64,000 nt of DNA from Lasioglossum baleicum. Its lineage: Eukaryota; Arthropoda; Insecta; Hymenoptera; Halictidae. Under the pieces are notes generated by a model. It was not told where the DNA came from, did not search any database, and saw only the letters and a list, made by a program, of their open reading frames with translations. The position numbers were made by a program, and so were the translations under genes. The stretch is taken from contig NW_027469098.1 in the NCBI RefSeq assembly GCF_051020765.1, positions 62,001 through 126,000 on the forward strand, given 5' to 3'. Below, in pieces: positions 42,059 through 56,485 of the stretch (the stretch's first letter is position 1; each line of letters begins with the position of its first letter).

Positions 42059-45000
42059 ATGACTTTTCCATTGAGCGTTATGCGTTATGCGTTATGCGTT
42101 ATGCGTTATTCGTCATGCGTTATGCGTTATGCGTTATGCGTTATGCGTTATGCGATGTGCGTTATGCGTTATGCGTTGTGCGTTATGCGTTATGCGTTAT
42201 CCGTTATGCGTTACGCGTTATGCGTTATGCGTTATGCGTTATGCGTTATGCGTTATGCGTTATGCGTTATGCGTTATGCGTTATGCGTTATGCGTTATGC
42301 GTTATGCGTTATGCGTTATGCGTTATGCGTTATGCGTTATGCGTTATGCGTTATGCGTTATTCGTTATGCGTTATGCGTTATGCGTTATGCGTTATGCGT
42401 TATGCGTTATGCGTTATGCGTTATGCGTTATGCGTTATGCGTTATGCGTTATGCGTTATGCGTTATGCGTTATGCGTTATGCGTTATGCGTTATGCGTTA
42501 TGCGTTATGCGTTATGCGTTATGCGTTATGCGTTATGCGTTATGCGTTATGCGTTATGCGTTATGCGTTATGCGTTATGCGTTATGCGTTATGCGTTATG
42601 CGTTATGCGTTATGCGTTATGCGTTATGCGTTATGCGTTATGCGTTATGCGTTATGCGTTATGCGTTATGCGTTATGCGTTCTGCGTTATGCGTCATGCG
42701 TTATGCGTTATGCGTTATGCGTTATGCGTTATGCGTTATGCGTTATGCGTTATGCGTTATGCGTTATGCGTTACGCGTTACGCGTTATGCGTTATGCGTT
42801 AAGCGTTATACGTTATGCGATATGCGTTATGCGTTATGTGTTATGCGTTATGCGTTATGCGTTATGCGTTATGCGTTATGCGTTATGCGTTATGCGTTAT
42901 GCGTTATGCGTTATGCGTTATGCGTTATGCGTTATGCGTTATGCGTTATGCGTTATGCGTTATGCGTTATGCGTTATGCGTTATGCGTTATGCGTTATGT
43001 GTTATGCGTTATGTGTTATGCGTTGTGCTTTACGGGTTATGCGATATGCGTTATGCGTTATGACTTTTTCATTGAACGTTATGCGTTATGCGTTATGCGT
43101 TATGCGTTATGCGTTATGCGTTATGCGTTATGCGTTATGCCTTATGCGTTATGCGTTATGCGTTATGCGTTATGCGTTATGCGTTATGCGTTATGCGTTA
43201 TGCGTTATGCACCATGCGTTATCCGTTATGCGTTATCCGTTATGCGTTACGCGTTATGCGTTATGCGTTATGCGTTATGCGTTAAGCGTTATACGTTATG
43301 CGATATGCGTTATGCGTTATGCGTTATGCGTTATGCGTTATGCGTTATGCGTTATGCGTTATGCGTTATGCGTTATGCGTTATGCGTTATGCGTTATGCG
43401 TTATGCGTTATGCGTTATGCGTTATGCGTTATGCGTTATGCGTTATGCGTCATGCGTTATCCGTTATGCGTTATGCGTTATGCGTTATGCGTTATTCGTT
43501 ATGCGTTATGCGTTATGCGTTATGCGTTATGCGTTATGCGTTATGCGTTATGCGTTATGCGTTATGCGTTATGCGTTATGCGTTATGCGTTATGCGTTAT
43601 GCGTTATGCGTTATGCGTTATGCGTTATGCGTTATGCGTTATGCGTTATGCGTTATCCGTTATGCGTTACGCGTTATGCGTTATGCGTTATGCGTTATGC
43701 GTTATGCGTTATGCGTTATGCGTTATGCGTTATGCGTTATGCGTTATGCGTTATGCGTTATGCGTTATGCGTTATGCGTTATGCGTTATCCGTTATGCGT
43801 TATGCGATATGCGTTATTCGTTATGCGTTATGCGTTATGCGTTATGCGTTATGCGTTATCCGTTATCCGTTATGCGTTACGCGTTACGCGTTATGGGTTA
43901 TGCGTTATGCGTTATCCGTTATGCTTTACGCGTTATGCGTTATGCGTTATGCGTTATGCGTCATGCGTTATCCGTTATGCGTTATGCGTTATGCGTTATG
44001 CGTTATGCGTTATGCGTTATGCGTTATGCGTTATGCGTTATGCGTTATGCGTTATGCGTTATGCGTTATGCGTTATGCGTTATGCGTTATGCGTTATGCG
44101 TTATGCGTTATGCGTTATGCGTTATGCGTTATGCGTTATGCGTTATGCGTTATGCGTTATGCGTTATGCGTTATGCGTTATGCGTTATGCGTTACGCGTT
44201 ATGCGTTACGCGTTATGCGTTATGCGTTATGCGTTATGCGTTATGCGTTATTCGTTATGCGTTATGCGTTATGCGTTATGCGTTATGCGTTATGCGATGT
44301 GCGTTATGCGTTATGCGTTATGCGTTATGCGTTAAGCATTATGACTTTTTCATTGAGCGTTATGCGTTATGACTTTTCCATTGAGCGTTATGCGTTATGC
44401 GTTAAGCATTATGACTTTTTCATTGAGCGTTATGCGTTATGACTTTTCCATTGAGCGTTATGCGTTATTCGTTATGGGTTATGCGTTATGCGTTATGGGT
44501 TATGCGTTATGCGTTATGCGTTATGCGTTATGCGTTATGCATTATGCGTTATGCGTTATCCGTTATGCGTTATGCGTTATGCGTAATGCGTTATGAGTAA
44601 TGTGTCATGCGTTATGCGTTATGCGTTATGCGTTATGCGTTATGCGTTATGCGTTATGCGTTACGCGTTATGCGTTATGCGTTATGCGTTATGCGTTATT
44701 CGTCATGCGTTATGCGTTATGCGTTATGCGTTATGCGTTATGCGTTATGCGTTATGCGTTATGCGTTATGCGTTATGCGTTATGCGTTATGCGTTATGCG
44801 TTATGCGTTATGCGTTATGCGTTATGCGTTATGCGTTATGCGTTATGCGTTATGCGTTATGCGTTATGCGTTATGCGTTATGCGTTACGCGTTATGCGTT
44901 ATGCGTTATGCGTTATGCGTTATGCGTTATGCGTTATGCGTTATGCGTTATGCGTTATGCGTTATGCGTTATGCGTTATGCGTTATGCGTTATGCGTTAT

Positions 45001-48000
45001 GCGTTATGCGTTATGCGTTATGCGTTATGCGTTATGCGTTATGCGTTATGCGTTATTCGTTATGCGTTATGCGTTATGCGTTATGCGTTATGCGTTATGC
45101 GATGTGCGTTATGCGTTATGCGTTATGCGTTATGCGTTAAGCATTATGACTTTTTCATTGAGCGTTATGCGTTATGACTTTTCCATTGAGCGTTATGCGT
45201 TATGCGTTATGCGTTATGCGTTATTCGTCATGCGTTATGCGTTATGCGTTATGCGTTATGCGTTATGCGATGTGCGTTATGCGTTATGCGTTGTGCGTTA
45301 TGCGTTATGCGTTATCCGTTATGCGTTACGCGTTATGCGTTATGCGTTATGCGTTATGCGTTATGCGTTATGCGTTATGCGTTATGCGTTATGCGTTATG
45401 CGTTATGCGTTATGTGTTATGCGTTATGCGTTATGCGTTATGCGTTATGCGTTATGCGTTATGCGTTATTCGTTATGCGTTATGCGTTATGCGTTATGCG
45501 TTATGCGTTATGCGTTATGCGTTATGCGTTATGCGTTATGCGTTATGCGTTATGCGTTATGCGTTATGCGTTATGCGTTATGCGTTATGCGTTATGCGTT
45601 ATGCGTTATGCGTTATGCGTTATGCGTTATGCGTTATGCGTTATGCGTTATGCGTTATGCGTTATGCGTTATGCGTTATGCGTTATGCGTTATGCGTTAT
45701 GCGTTATGCGTTATGCGTTATGCGTTATGCGTTATGCGTTATGCGTTATGCGTTATGCGTTATGCGTTATGCGTTATGCGTTATGCGTTATGCGTTATGC
45801 GTTATGCGTTATGCGTTATGCGTTCTGCGTTATGCGTCATGCGTTATGCGTTATGCGTTATGCGTTATGCGTTATGCGTTATGCGTTATGCGTTATGCGT
45901 TATGCGTTATGCGTTATGCGTTACGCGTTACGCGTTATGCGTTATGCGTTAAGCGTTATACGTTATGCGATATGCGTTATGCGTTATGTGTTATGCGTTA
46001 TGCGTTATGCGTTATGCGTTATGCGTTATGCGTTATGCGTTATGCGTTATGCGTTATGCGTTATGCGTTATGCGTTATGCGTTATGCGTTATGCGTTATG
46101 CGTTATGCGTTATGCGTTATGCGTTATGCGTTATGCGTTATGCGTTATGTGTTATGCGTTATGTGTTATGCGTTGTGCTTTACGGGTTATGCGATATGCG
46201 TTATGCGTTATGACTTTTTCATTGAACGTTATGCGTTATGCGTTATGCGTTATGCGTTATGCGTTATGCGTTATGCGTTATGCGTTATGCGTTATGCGTT
46301 ATGCCTTATGCGTTATGCGTTATGCGTTATGCGTTATGCGTTATGCGTTATGCGTTATGCGTTATGCGTTATGCACCATGCGTTATCCGTTATGCGTTAT
46401 CCGTTATGCGTTACGCGTTATGCGTTATGCGTTATGCGTTATGCGTTAAGCGTTATACGTTATGCGATATGCGTTATGCGTTATGCGTTATGCGTTATGC
46501 GTTATGCGTTATGCGTTATGCGTTATGCGTTATGCGTTATGCGTTATGCGTTATGCGTTATGCGTTATGCGTTATGCGTTATGCGTTATGCGTTATGCGT
46601 TATGCGTTATGCGTCATGCGTTATCCGTTATGCGTTATGCGTTATGCGTTATGCGTTATTCGTTATGCGTTATGCGTTATGCGTTATGCGTTATGCGTTA
46701 TGCGTTATGCGTTATGCGTTATGCGTTATGCGTTATGCGTTATGCGTTATGCGTTATGCGTTATGCGTTATGCGTTATGCGTTATGCGTTATGCGTTATG
46801 CGTTATGCGTTATGCGTTATGCGTTATGCGTTATGCGTTATGCGTTATGCGTTATGCGTTATGCGTTATGCGTTATGCGTTATGAGTTATGCGTTATGCG
46901 TTATGCGTTATGCGTTATGCGTTATGCGTTATGCGTTATGCGTTATGCGTTATGCGTTATGCGTTATGCGTTATGCGTTATGCGTTATGTGTTATGCGTT
47001 ATGCGTTATGTGTTATGCGTTGTGCTTTACGGGTTATGCGATATGCGTTATGCGTTATGCGTTATGCGTTATGCGTTATGCGTTATGCGTTATGCGTTAT
47101 GCGTTATGCGTTATGCGTTATGCGTTATGCGTTATGTGTTATGCGTTATGTGTTATGCGTTGTGCTTTACGGGTTATGCGATATGCGTTATGCGTTATGA
47201 CTTTTTCATTGAACGTTATGCGTTATGCGTTATGCGTTATGCGTTATGCGTTATGCGTTATGCGTTATGCGTTATGCGTTATGCGTTATGCGTTATGCGT
47301 TATGCCTTATGCGTTATGCGTTATGCGTTATGCGTTATGCGTTATGCGTTATGCGTTATGCGTTATGCGTTAAGCGTTATACGTTATGCGATATGCGTTA
47401 TGCGTTATGCGTTATGCGTTATGCGTTATGCGTTATGCGTTATGCGTTATGCGTTATGCGTTATGCGTTATGCGTTATGCGTTATGCGTTATGCGTTATG
47501 CGTTATGCGTTATGCGTTATGCGTTATGCGTCATGCGTTATCCGTTATGCGTTATGCGTTATGCGTTATGCGTTATTCGTTATGCGTTATGCGTTATGCG
47601 TTATGCGTTATGCGTTATGCGTTATGCGTTATGCGTTATGCGTTATGCGTTATGCGTTATGCGTTATGCGTTATGCGTCATGCGTTATGCGTTATGCGTT
47701 ATGCGTTATGCGTTATGCGTTATGCGTTATGCGTTATGCGTTATGCGTTATGCGTTACGCGTTACGCGTTATGCGTTATGCGTTAAGCGTTATACGTTAT
47801 GCGATATGCGTTATGCGTTATGTGTTATGCGTTATGCGTTATGCGTTATGCGTTATGCGTTATGCGTTATGCGTTATGCGTTATGCGTTATGCGTTATGC
47901 GTTATGCGTTATGCGTTATGCGTTATGCGTTATGCGTTATGCGTTATGCGTTATGCGTTATGCGTTATGCGTTATGTGTTATGCGTTATGTGTTATGCGT

Positions 48001-51000
48001 TGTGCTTTACGGGTTATGCGATATGCGTTATGCGTTATGACTTTTTCATTGAACGTTATGCGTTATGCGTTATGCGTTATGCGTTATGCGTTATGCGTTA
48101 TGCGTTATGCGTTATGCGTTATGCGTTATGCCTTATGCGTTATGCGTTATGCGTTATGCGTTATGCGTTATGCGTTATGCGTTATGCGTTATGCGTTATG
48201 CGTTACGCGTTATGCGTTATGCGTTATGCGTTATGCGTTATGCGTTATGCGTTATGCGTTATGCGTTATGCGTTATGCGTTATGCGTTATGCGTTATGCG
48301 TTATGCGTTATGCGTTATGCGTTATGCGTTATGCGTTATGCGTTATGCGTTATGCGTTATGCGTTATGCGTTATTCGTTATGCGTTATGCGTTATGCGTT
48401 ATGCGTTATGCGTTATGCGATGTGCGTTATGCGTTATGCGTTATGCGTTATGCGTTAAGCATTATGACTTTTTCATTGAGCGTTATGCGTTATGACTTTT
48501 CCATTGAGCGTTATGCGTTATGCGTTATGCGTTATGCGTTATTCGTCATGCGTTATGCGTTATGCGTTATGCGTTATGCGTTATGCGATGTGCGTTATGC
48601 GTTATGCGTTGTGCGTTATGCGTTATGCGTTATCCGTTATGCGTTACGCGTTATGCGTTATGCGTTATGCGTTATGCGTTATGCGTTATGCGTTATGCGT
48701 TATGCGTTATGCGTTATGCGTTATGCGTTATGCGTTATGCGTTATGCGTTATGCGTTATGCGTTATGCGTTATGCGTTATTCGTTATGCGTTATGCGTTA
48801 TGCGTTATGCGTTATGCGTTATGCGTTATGCGTTATGCGTTATGCGTTATGCGTTATGCGTTATGCGTTATGCGTTATGCGTTATGCGTTATGCGTTATG
48901 CGTTATGCGTTATGCGTTATGCGTTATGCGTTATGCGTTATGCGTTATGCGTTATGCGTTATGCGTTATGCGTTATGCGTTATGCGTTATGCGTTATGCG
49001 TTATGCGTTATGCGTTATGCGTTATGCGTTATGCGTTATGCGTTATGCGTTATGCGTTATGCGTTATGCGTTATGCGTTATGCGTTATGCGTTATGCGTT
49101 ATGCGTTATGCGTTATGCGTTATGCGTTCTGCGTTATGCGTCATGCGTTATGCGTTATGCGTTATGCGTTATGCGTTATGCGTTATGCGTTATGCGTTAT
49201 GCGTTATGCGTTATGCGTTATGCGTTACGCGTTACGCGTTATGCGTTATGCGTTAAGCGTTATACGTTATGCGATATGCGTTATGCGTTATGCGTTATGC
49301 GTTATGCGTTATGCGTTATGCGTTATGCGTTATGCGTTATGCGTTATGCGTTATGCGTTATGCGTTATGCGTTATGCGTTATGCGTTATGCGTTATGCGT
49401 TATGCGTTATGCGTTATGCGTTATGCGTTATGCGTTATGCGTTATGCGTTATGCGTTATGCGTTATGTGTTATGCGTTATGTGTTATGCGTTGTGCTTTA
49501 CGGGTTATGCGATATGCGTTATGCGTTATGACTTTTTCATTGAACGTTATGCGTTATGCGTTATGCGTTATGCGTTATGCGTTATGCGTTATGCGTTATG
49601 CGTTATGCGTTATGCGTTATGCCTTATGCGTTATGCGTTATGCGTTATGCGTTATGCGTTATGCGTTATGCGTTATGCGTTATGCGTTATGCACCATGCG
49701 TTATCCGTTATGCGTTATCCGTTATGCGTTACGCGTTATGCGTTATGCGTTATGCGTTATGCGTTAAGCGTTATACGTTATGCGATATGCGTTATGCGTT
49801 ATGCGTTATGCGTTATGCGTTATGCGTTATGCGTTATGCGTTATGCGTTATGCGTTATGCGTTATGCGTTATGCGTTATGCGTTATGCGTTATGCGTTAT
49901 GCGTTATGCGTTATGCGTTATGCGTCATGCGTTATCCGTTATGCGTTATGCGTTATGCGTTATGCGTTATTCGTTATGCGTTATGCGTTATGCGTTATGC
50001 GTTATGCGTTATGCGTTATGCGTTATGCGTTATGCGTTATGCGTTATGCGTTATGCGTTATGCGTTATGCGTTATGCGTTATGCGTTATGCGTTATGCGT
50101 TATGCGTTATGCGTTATGCGTTATGCGTTATGCGTTATGCGTTATGCGTTATGCGTTATGCGTTATGCGTTATGCGTTATGCGTTATGCGTTATGAGTTA
50201 TGCGTTATGCGTTATGCGTTATGCGTTATGCGTTATGCGTTATGCGTTATGCGTTATGCGTTATGCGTTATGCGTTATGCGTTATGCGTTATGTGTTATG
50301 CGTTATGCGTTATGTGTTATGCGTTGTGCTTTACGGGTTATGCGATATGCGTTATGCGTTATGCGTTATGCGTTATGCGTTATGCGTTATGCGTTATGCG
50401 TTATGCGTTATGCGTTATGCGTTATGCGTTATGCGTTATGCGTTATGTGTTATGCGTTATGTGTTATGCGTTGTGCTTTACGGGTTATGCGATATGCGTT
50501 ATGCGTTATGACTTTTTCATTGAACGTTATGCGTTATGCGTTATGCGTTATGCGTTATGCGTTATGCGTTATGCGTTATGCGTTATGCGTTATGCGTTAT
50601 GCGTTATGCGTTATGCCTTATGCGTTATGCGTTATGCGTTATGCGTTATGCGTTATGCGTTATGCGTTATGCGTTATGCGTTATGCACCATGCGTTATCC
50701 GTTATGCGTTATCCGTTATGCGTTACGCGTTATGCGTTATGCGTTATGCGTTATGCGTTATGCGTTAAGCGTTATACGTTATGCGATATGCGTTATGCGT
50801 TATGCGTTATGCGTTATGCGTTATGCGTTATGCGTTATGCGTTATGCGTTATGCGTTATGCGTTATGCGTTATGCGTTATGCGTTATGCGTTATGCGTTA
50901 TGCGTTATGCGTTATGCGTTATGCGTCATGCGTTATCCGTTATGCGTTATGCGTTATGCGTTATGCGTTATTCGTTATGCGTTATGCGTTATGCGTTATG

Positions 51001-51400
51001 CGTTATGCGTTATGCGTTATGCGTTATGCGTTATGCGTTATGCGTTATGCGTTATGCGTTATGCGTTATGCGTTATGCGTTATGCGTTATGCGTTATGCG
51101 TTATGCGTTATGCGTTATGCGTTATGCGTTATGCGTTATGCGTTATGCGTTATGCGTTATGCGTTATGCGTTATGCGTTATGCGTTATGCGTTATGCGTT
51201 ATGAGTTATGCGTTATGCGTTATGCGTTATGCGTTATGCGTTATGCGTTATGCGTTATGCGTCATGCGTTATGCGTCATGCGTTCTGCGTTATGCGTCAT
51301 GCGTTATGCGTTATGCGTTATGCGATGTGCGTTATGCGTTATGCGTTATGCGTTATGCGTTAAGCATTATGACTTTTTCATTGAGCGTTATGCGTTATGA
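42059..51400 (+). repeat. Satellite higher-order repeat of about 3.1-3.3 kb, three copies plus remnant
   Basis: A composite starting with TCGTCATGCG, GCGATGTGCG, GCGTTGTGCG and a CCGTTATGCGTTACG segment begins near 42087, 45202 and 48520 (spacings 3115 and 3318, both multiples of 7). Each copy continues with a pure run, a TCTGCGTTATGCGTCATG pair, paired GCGTTAC units, the TATACG module, the CTTTACGGG/TTGAACG module, a GCCTTAT unit and, in most copies, a GCACCATGCG unit (about 43210, 46373, 49692, 50695). Repeated inner sections near 47010-47380 and 50315-50770 show further internal duplication. Confidence 0.83.
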
Positions 51401-54400
51401 CTTTTCCATTGAGCGTTATGCGTTATGCGTTAAGCATTATGACTTTTTCATTGAGCGTTATGCGTTATGACTTTTCCATTGAGCGTTATGCGTTATTCGT
51501 TATGGGTTATGCGTTATGCGTTATGGGTTATGCGTTATGCGTTATGCGTTATGCGTTATGCGTTATGCATTATGCGTTATGCGTTATCCGTTATGCGTTA
51601 TGCGTTATGCGTAATGCGTTATGAGTAATGTGTCATGCGTTATGCGTTATGCGTTATGCGTTATGCGTTATGCGTTATGCGTTATGCGTTACGCGTTATG
51701 CGTTATGCGTTATGCGTTATGCGTTATTCGTCATGCGTTATGCGTTATGCGTTATGCGTTATGCGTTATTCGTTATGCGTTATGCGTTATGCGTTATGCG
51801 TTATGCGTTATGCGTTATGCGTTATGCGTTATGCGTTATGCGTTATGCGTTATGCGTTATGCGTTATGCGTTATGCGTTATGCGTTATGCGTTATGCGTT
51901 ACGCGTTATGCGTTATGCGTTATGCGTTATGCGTTATGCGTTATGCGTTATGCGTTATGCGTTATGCGTTATGCGTTATGCGTTATGCGTTATGCGTTAT
52001 GCGTTATGCGTTATGCGTTATGCGTTATTCGTTATGCGTTATGCGTTATGCGTTATGCGTTATGCGTTATGCGATGTGCGTTATGCGTTATGCGTTATGC
52101 GTTATGCGTTAAGCATTATGACTTTTTCATTGAGCGTTATGCGTTATGACTTTTCCATTGAGCGTTATGCGTTATGCGTTATGCGTTATTCGTCATGAGT
52201 TATGCGTTATGCGTTATGCGTTATGCGTTATGCGTTATGCGTTATGCGTTATGCGTTATGCGTTATGCGTTATGCGTTATGCGTTATGCGTTATGCGTTA
52301 TGCGTTATGCGTTATGCGTTATGCGTTATGCGTTATGCGTTATGCGTTATGCGTTATGCGTTATGCGTTATGCGTTATGCGTTATGCGTTATGCGTTATG
52401 CGTTATGCGTTATGCGTTATGCGTTATGCGTTATGCGTTATGCGTTATGCGTTATGCGTTATGCGTTATGCGTTATGCGTTATGCGTTATGCGTTATGCG
52501 TTATGCGTTATGCGTTATGCGTTATGCGTTATGCGTTATGCGTTATGCGTTATGCGTTATGCGTTATGCGTTATGCGTTATGCGTTATGCGTTATGCGTT
52601 ATGCGTTATGCGTTATGCGTTATGCGTTATGCGTTATGCGTTATGCGTTATCCGTTATGCGTTATGCGATATGCGTTATTCGTTATGCGTTATGCGTTAT
52701 GCGTTATGCGTTATGCGTTATCCGTTATCCGTTATGCGTTACGCGTTACGCGTTATGGGTTATGCGTTATGCGTTATCCGTTATGCTTTACGCGTTATGC
52801 GTTATGCGTTATGCGTTATGCGTTACGCGTTATCCGTTATGCGTTATGCGTTATGCGTTATGCGTTATGCGTTATGCGTTATGCGTTATGCGTTATGCGT
52901 TATGCGTTATGCGTTATGCGTTATGCGATGTGCGTTATGCGTTATGCGTTATGCGTTATGCGTTAAGCATTATGACTTTTTCATTGAGCGTTATGCGTTA
53001 TGACTTTTCCATTGAGCGTTATGCGTTATGCGTTATGCGTTATGCGTTAAGCATTATGACTTTTTCATTGAGCGTTATGCGTTATGACTTTTCCATTGAG
53101 CGTTATGCGTTATTCGTTATGGGTTATGCGTTATGCGTTATGGGTTATGCGTTATGCGTTATGCGTTATGCGTCATGCGTTATGCATTATGCGTTATGCG
53201 TTATCCGTTATGCGTTATGCGTTATGCGTAATGCGTTATGAGTAATGTGTCATGCGTTATGCGTTATGCGTTATGCGTTATGCGTTATGCGTTATGCGTT
53301 ATGCGTTACGCGTTATGCGTTATGCGTTATGCGTTATGCGTTATTCGTCATGCGTTATGCGTTATGCGTTATGCGTTATGCGTTATGCGTTATGCGTTAT
53401 GCGTTATGCGTTATGCGTTATGCGTTATGCGTTATGCGTTATGCGTTATGCGTTATGCGTTATGCGTTATGCGTTATGCGTTATGCGTTATGCGTTATGC
53501 GTTATGCGTTATGCGTTATGCGTTATGCGTTATGCGTTATGCGTTACGCGTTATGCGTTACGCGTTATGCGTTATGCGTTATGCGTTATGCGTTATGCGT
53601 TATTCGTTATGCGTTATGCGTTATGCGTTATGCGTTATGCGTTATGCGATGTGCGTTATGCGTTATGCGTTATGCGTTATGCGTTAAGCATTATGACTTT
53701 TTCATTGAGCGTTATGCGTTATGACTTTTCCATTGAGCGTTATGCGTTATGCGTTATGCGTTATGCGTTAAGCATTATGACTTTTTCATTGAGCGTTATG
53801 CGTTATGACTTTTCCATTGAGCGTTATGCGTTATTCGTTATGGGTTATGCGTTATGCGTTATGGGTTATGCGTTATGCGTTATGCGTTATGCGTTATGCG
53901 TTATGCATTATGCGTTATGCGTTATCCGTTATGCGTTATGCGTTATGCGTAATGCGTTATGAGTAATGTGTCATGCGTTATGCGTTATGCGTTATGCGTT
54001 ATGCGTTATGCGTTATGCGTTATGCGTTATGCGTTACGCGTTATGCGTTATGCGTTTTGCGTTATGCGTTATTCGTCATGCGTTATGCATTATGCGTTAT
54101 GCGTTATGCGTTATGCGATGTGCGTTATGCGTTATGCGTTGTGCGTTATGCGTTATGCGTTATCCGTTATGCGTTACGCGTTATGCGTTATGCGTTATGC
54201 GTTATGCGTTATGCGTTATGCGTTATGCGTTATGCGTTATGCGTTATGCGTTATGCGTTATGCGTTATGCGTTATGCGTTATGCGTTATGCGTTATTCGT
54301 TATGCGTTATGCGTTATGCGTTATGCGTTATGCGTTATGCGTTATGCGTTATGCGTTATGCGTTATGCGTTATGCGTTATGCGTTATGCGTTATGCGTTA

Positions 54401-56485
54401 TGCGTTATGCGTTATGCGTTATGCGTTATGCGTTATGCGTTATGCGTTATGCGTTATGCGTTATGCGTTATGCGTTATGCGTTATGCGTTATGCGTTATG
54501 CGTTATGCGTAATGCGTTATGCGTTATGCGTTATGCGTTATGCGTTATGCGTTATGCGTTATGCGTTATGCGTTATGCGTTATGCGTTATGCGTTATGCG
54601 TTATGCGTTATGCGTTATGCGTTATGCGTTATGCGTTATGCGTTATGCGTTATGCGTTATGCGTTACGCGTTATGCGTTACGCGTTATGCGTTATGCGTT
54701 ATGCGTTATGCGTTATGCGTTATGCGTTATTCGTTATGCGTTATGCGTTATGCGTTATGCGTTATGCGTTATGCGATGTGCGTTATGCGTTATGCGTTAT
54801 GCGTTATGCGTTATGCGTTAAGCATTATGACTTTTTCATTGAGCGTTATGCGTTATGACTTTTCCATTGAGCGTTATGCGTTATGCGTTATGCGTTATGC
54901 GTTAAGCATTATGACTTTTTCATTGAGCGTTATGCGTTATGACTTTTCCATTGAGCGTTATGCGTTATTCGTTATGGGTTATGCGTTATGCGTTATGGGT
55001 TATGCGTTATGCGTTATGCGTTATGCGTTATGCATTATGCGTTATGCGTTATCCGTTATGCGTTATGCGTTATGCGTAATGCGTTATGAGTAATGTGTCA
55101 TGCGTTATGCGTTATGCGTTATGCGTTATGCGTTATGCGTTATGCGTTATGCGTTATGCGTTACGCGTTATGCGTTATGCGTTATGCGTTATGCGTTATT
55201 CGTCATGCGTTATGCGTTATGCGTTATGCGTTATGCGTTATGCGTTATGCGATGTGCGTTATGCGTTATGCGTTGTGCGTTATGCGTTATGCGTTATCCG
55301 TTATGCGTTACGCGTTATGCGTTATGCGTTATGCGTTATGCGTTATGCGTTATGCGTTATGCGTTATGCGTTATGCGTTATGCGTTATGCGTTATGCGTT
55401 ATGCGTTATGCGTTATTCGTTATGCGTTATGCGTTATGCGTTATGCGTTATGCGTTATGCGTTATGCGTTATGCGTTATGCGTTATGCGTTATGCGTTAT
55501 GCGTTATGCGTTATGCGTTATGCGTTATGCGTTATGCGTTATGCGTTATGCGTTATGCGTTATGCGTTATGCGTTATGCGTTATGCGTTATGCGTTATGC
55601 GTTATGCGTTATGCGTTATGCGTTATGCGTTATGCGTTATGCGTTATGCGTTATGCGTTATGCGTTATGCGTTATGCGTTATGCGTTATGCGTTATGCGT
55701 TATGCGTTATGCGTTATGCGTTATGCGTTATGCGTTATGCGTTATGCGTTATGCGTTATGCGTTATGCGTTATGCGTTATGCGTTATGCGTTATGCGTTA
55801 TGCGTTATGCGTTATGCGTTATGCGTTATGCGTTATGCGTTATGCGTTATGCGTTATGCGTTATGCGTTATGCGTTATGCGTTATGCGTTATGCGTTATG
55901 CGTTATGCGTTATGCGTTATGCGTTATGCGTTATGCGTTATGCGTTATGCGTTACGCGTTACGCGTTACGCGTTACGCGTTACGCGTTATGCGTTATGCG
56001 TTATGCGTTATGCGTTATGCGATATGCGTTATGCGTTATGCGTTATGCGTTACGCGTTATGCGTTACGCGTTATGCGTTACGCGTTATGCGTTATGCGTT
56101 ATGCGTTATGCGTTATGCGTTATTCGTTATGCGTTATGCGTTATGCGTTATGCGTTATGCGTTATGCGTTATGCGATGTGCGTTATGCGTTATGCGTTAT
56201 GCGTTATGCGTTAAGCATTATGACTTTTTCATTGAGCGTTATGCGTTATGACTTTTCCATTGAGCGTTATGCGTTATGCGTTATGCGTTATGCGTTAAGC
56301 ATTATGACTTTTTCATTGAGCGTTATGCGTTATGACTTTTCCATTGAGCGTTATGCGTTATTCGTTATGGGTTATGCGTTATGCGTTATGGGTTATGCGT
56401 TATGCGTTATGCGTTATGCGTTATGCGTTATGCATTATGCGTTATGCGTTATCCGTTATGCGTTATGCGTTATGCGTAATGCGTT

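Larger units (their letters stand above)
885..50530 (+). repeat. Satellite module with GCGTTGTGCTTTACGGG core
   Basis: A module GTGTTATGCGTTGTGCTTTA followed by CGGGTTATGCGATATG and, in most copies, GACTTTT TCATTGG ACG recurs at about 892, 2238, 5050, 6125, 9125, 10430, 12325, 13495, 15565, 16650, 18565, 19735, 21805, 24045, 24735, 24950, 29425, 33050, 34395, 35695, 36070, 36300, 37965, 39280, 39665, 39885, 43010, 46150, 47010, 47145, 47985, 49480, 50315 and 50460. Most left-hand copies end in TTGGACG. The second copy of the pair near 24950 and 39885, and the copies from about 43000 to 50530 that carry this tail, end in TTGAACG. Copies near 47010 and 50315 lack the GACTTTT tail. The module is absent from the last 7 kb of the array. 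Confidence 0.88.
8407..50810 (+). repeat. Satellite module GCGTTAAGCGTTATACG...GCGATAT
   Basis: A phase-keeping module with AAGCGTTATACGTTATGCGA recurs. In the left part it also carries a TCGTTAT unit and a second GCGATAT (about 8407, 10688, 11010, 11997, 13760, 14117, 16910, 17231, 18239, 20002, 20359, 22233, 22583, 24367, 28378, 32018, 33376, 37030). From about 42800 on (42800, 43283, 45950, 46447, 47371, 47784, 49255, 49765, 50766) it lacks the TCGTTAT unit. This shared change marks the 42-51 kb part as a separately amplified lineage. Confidence 0.85.
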
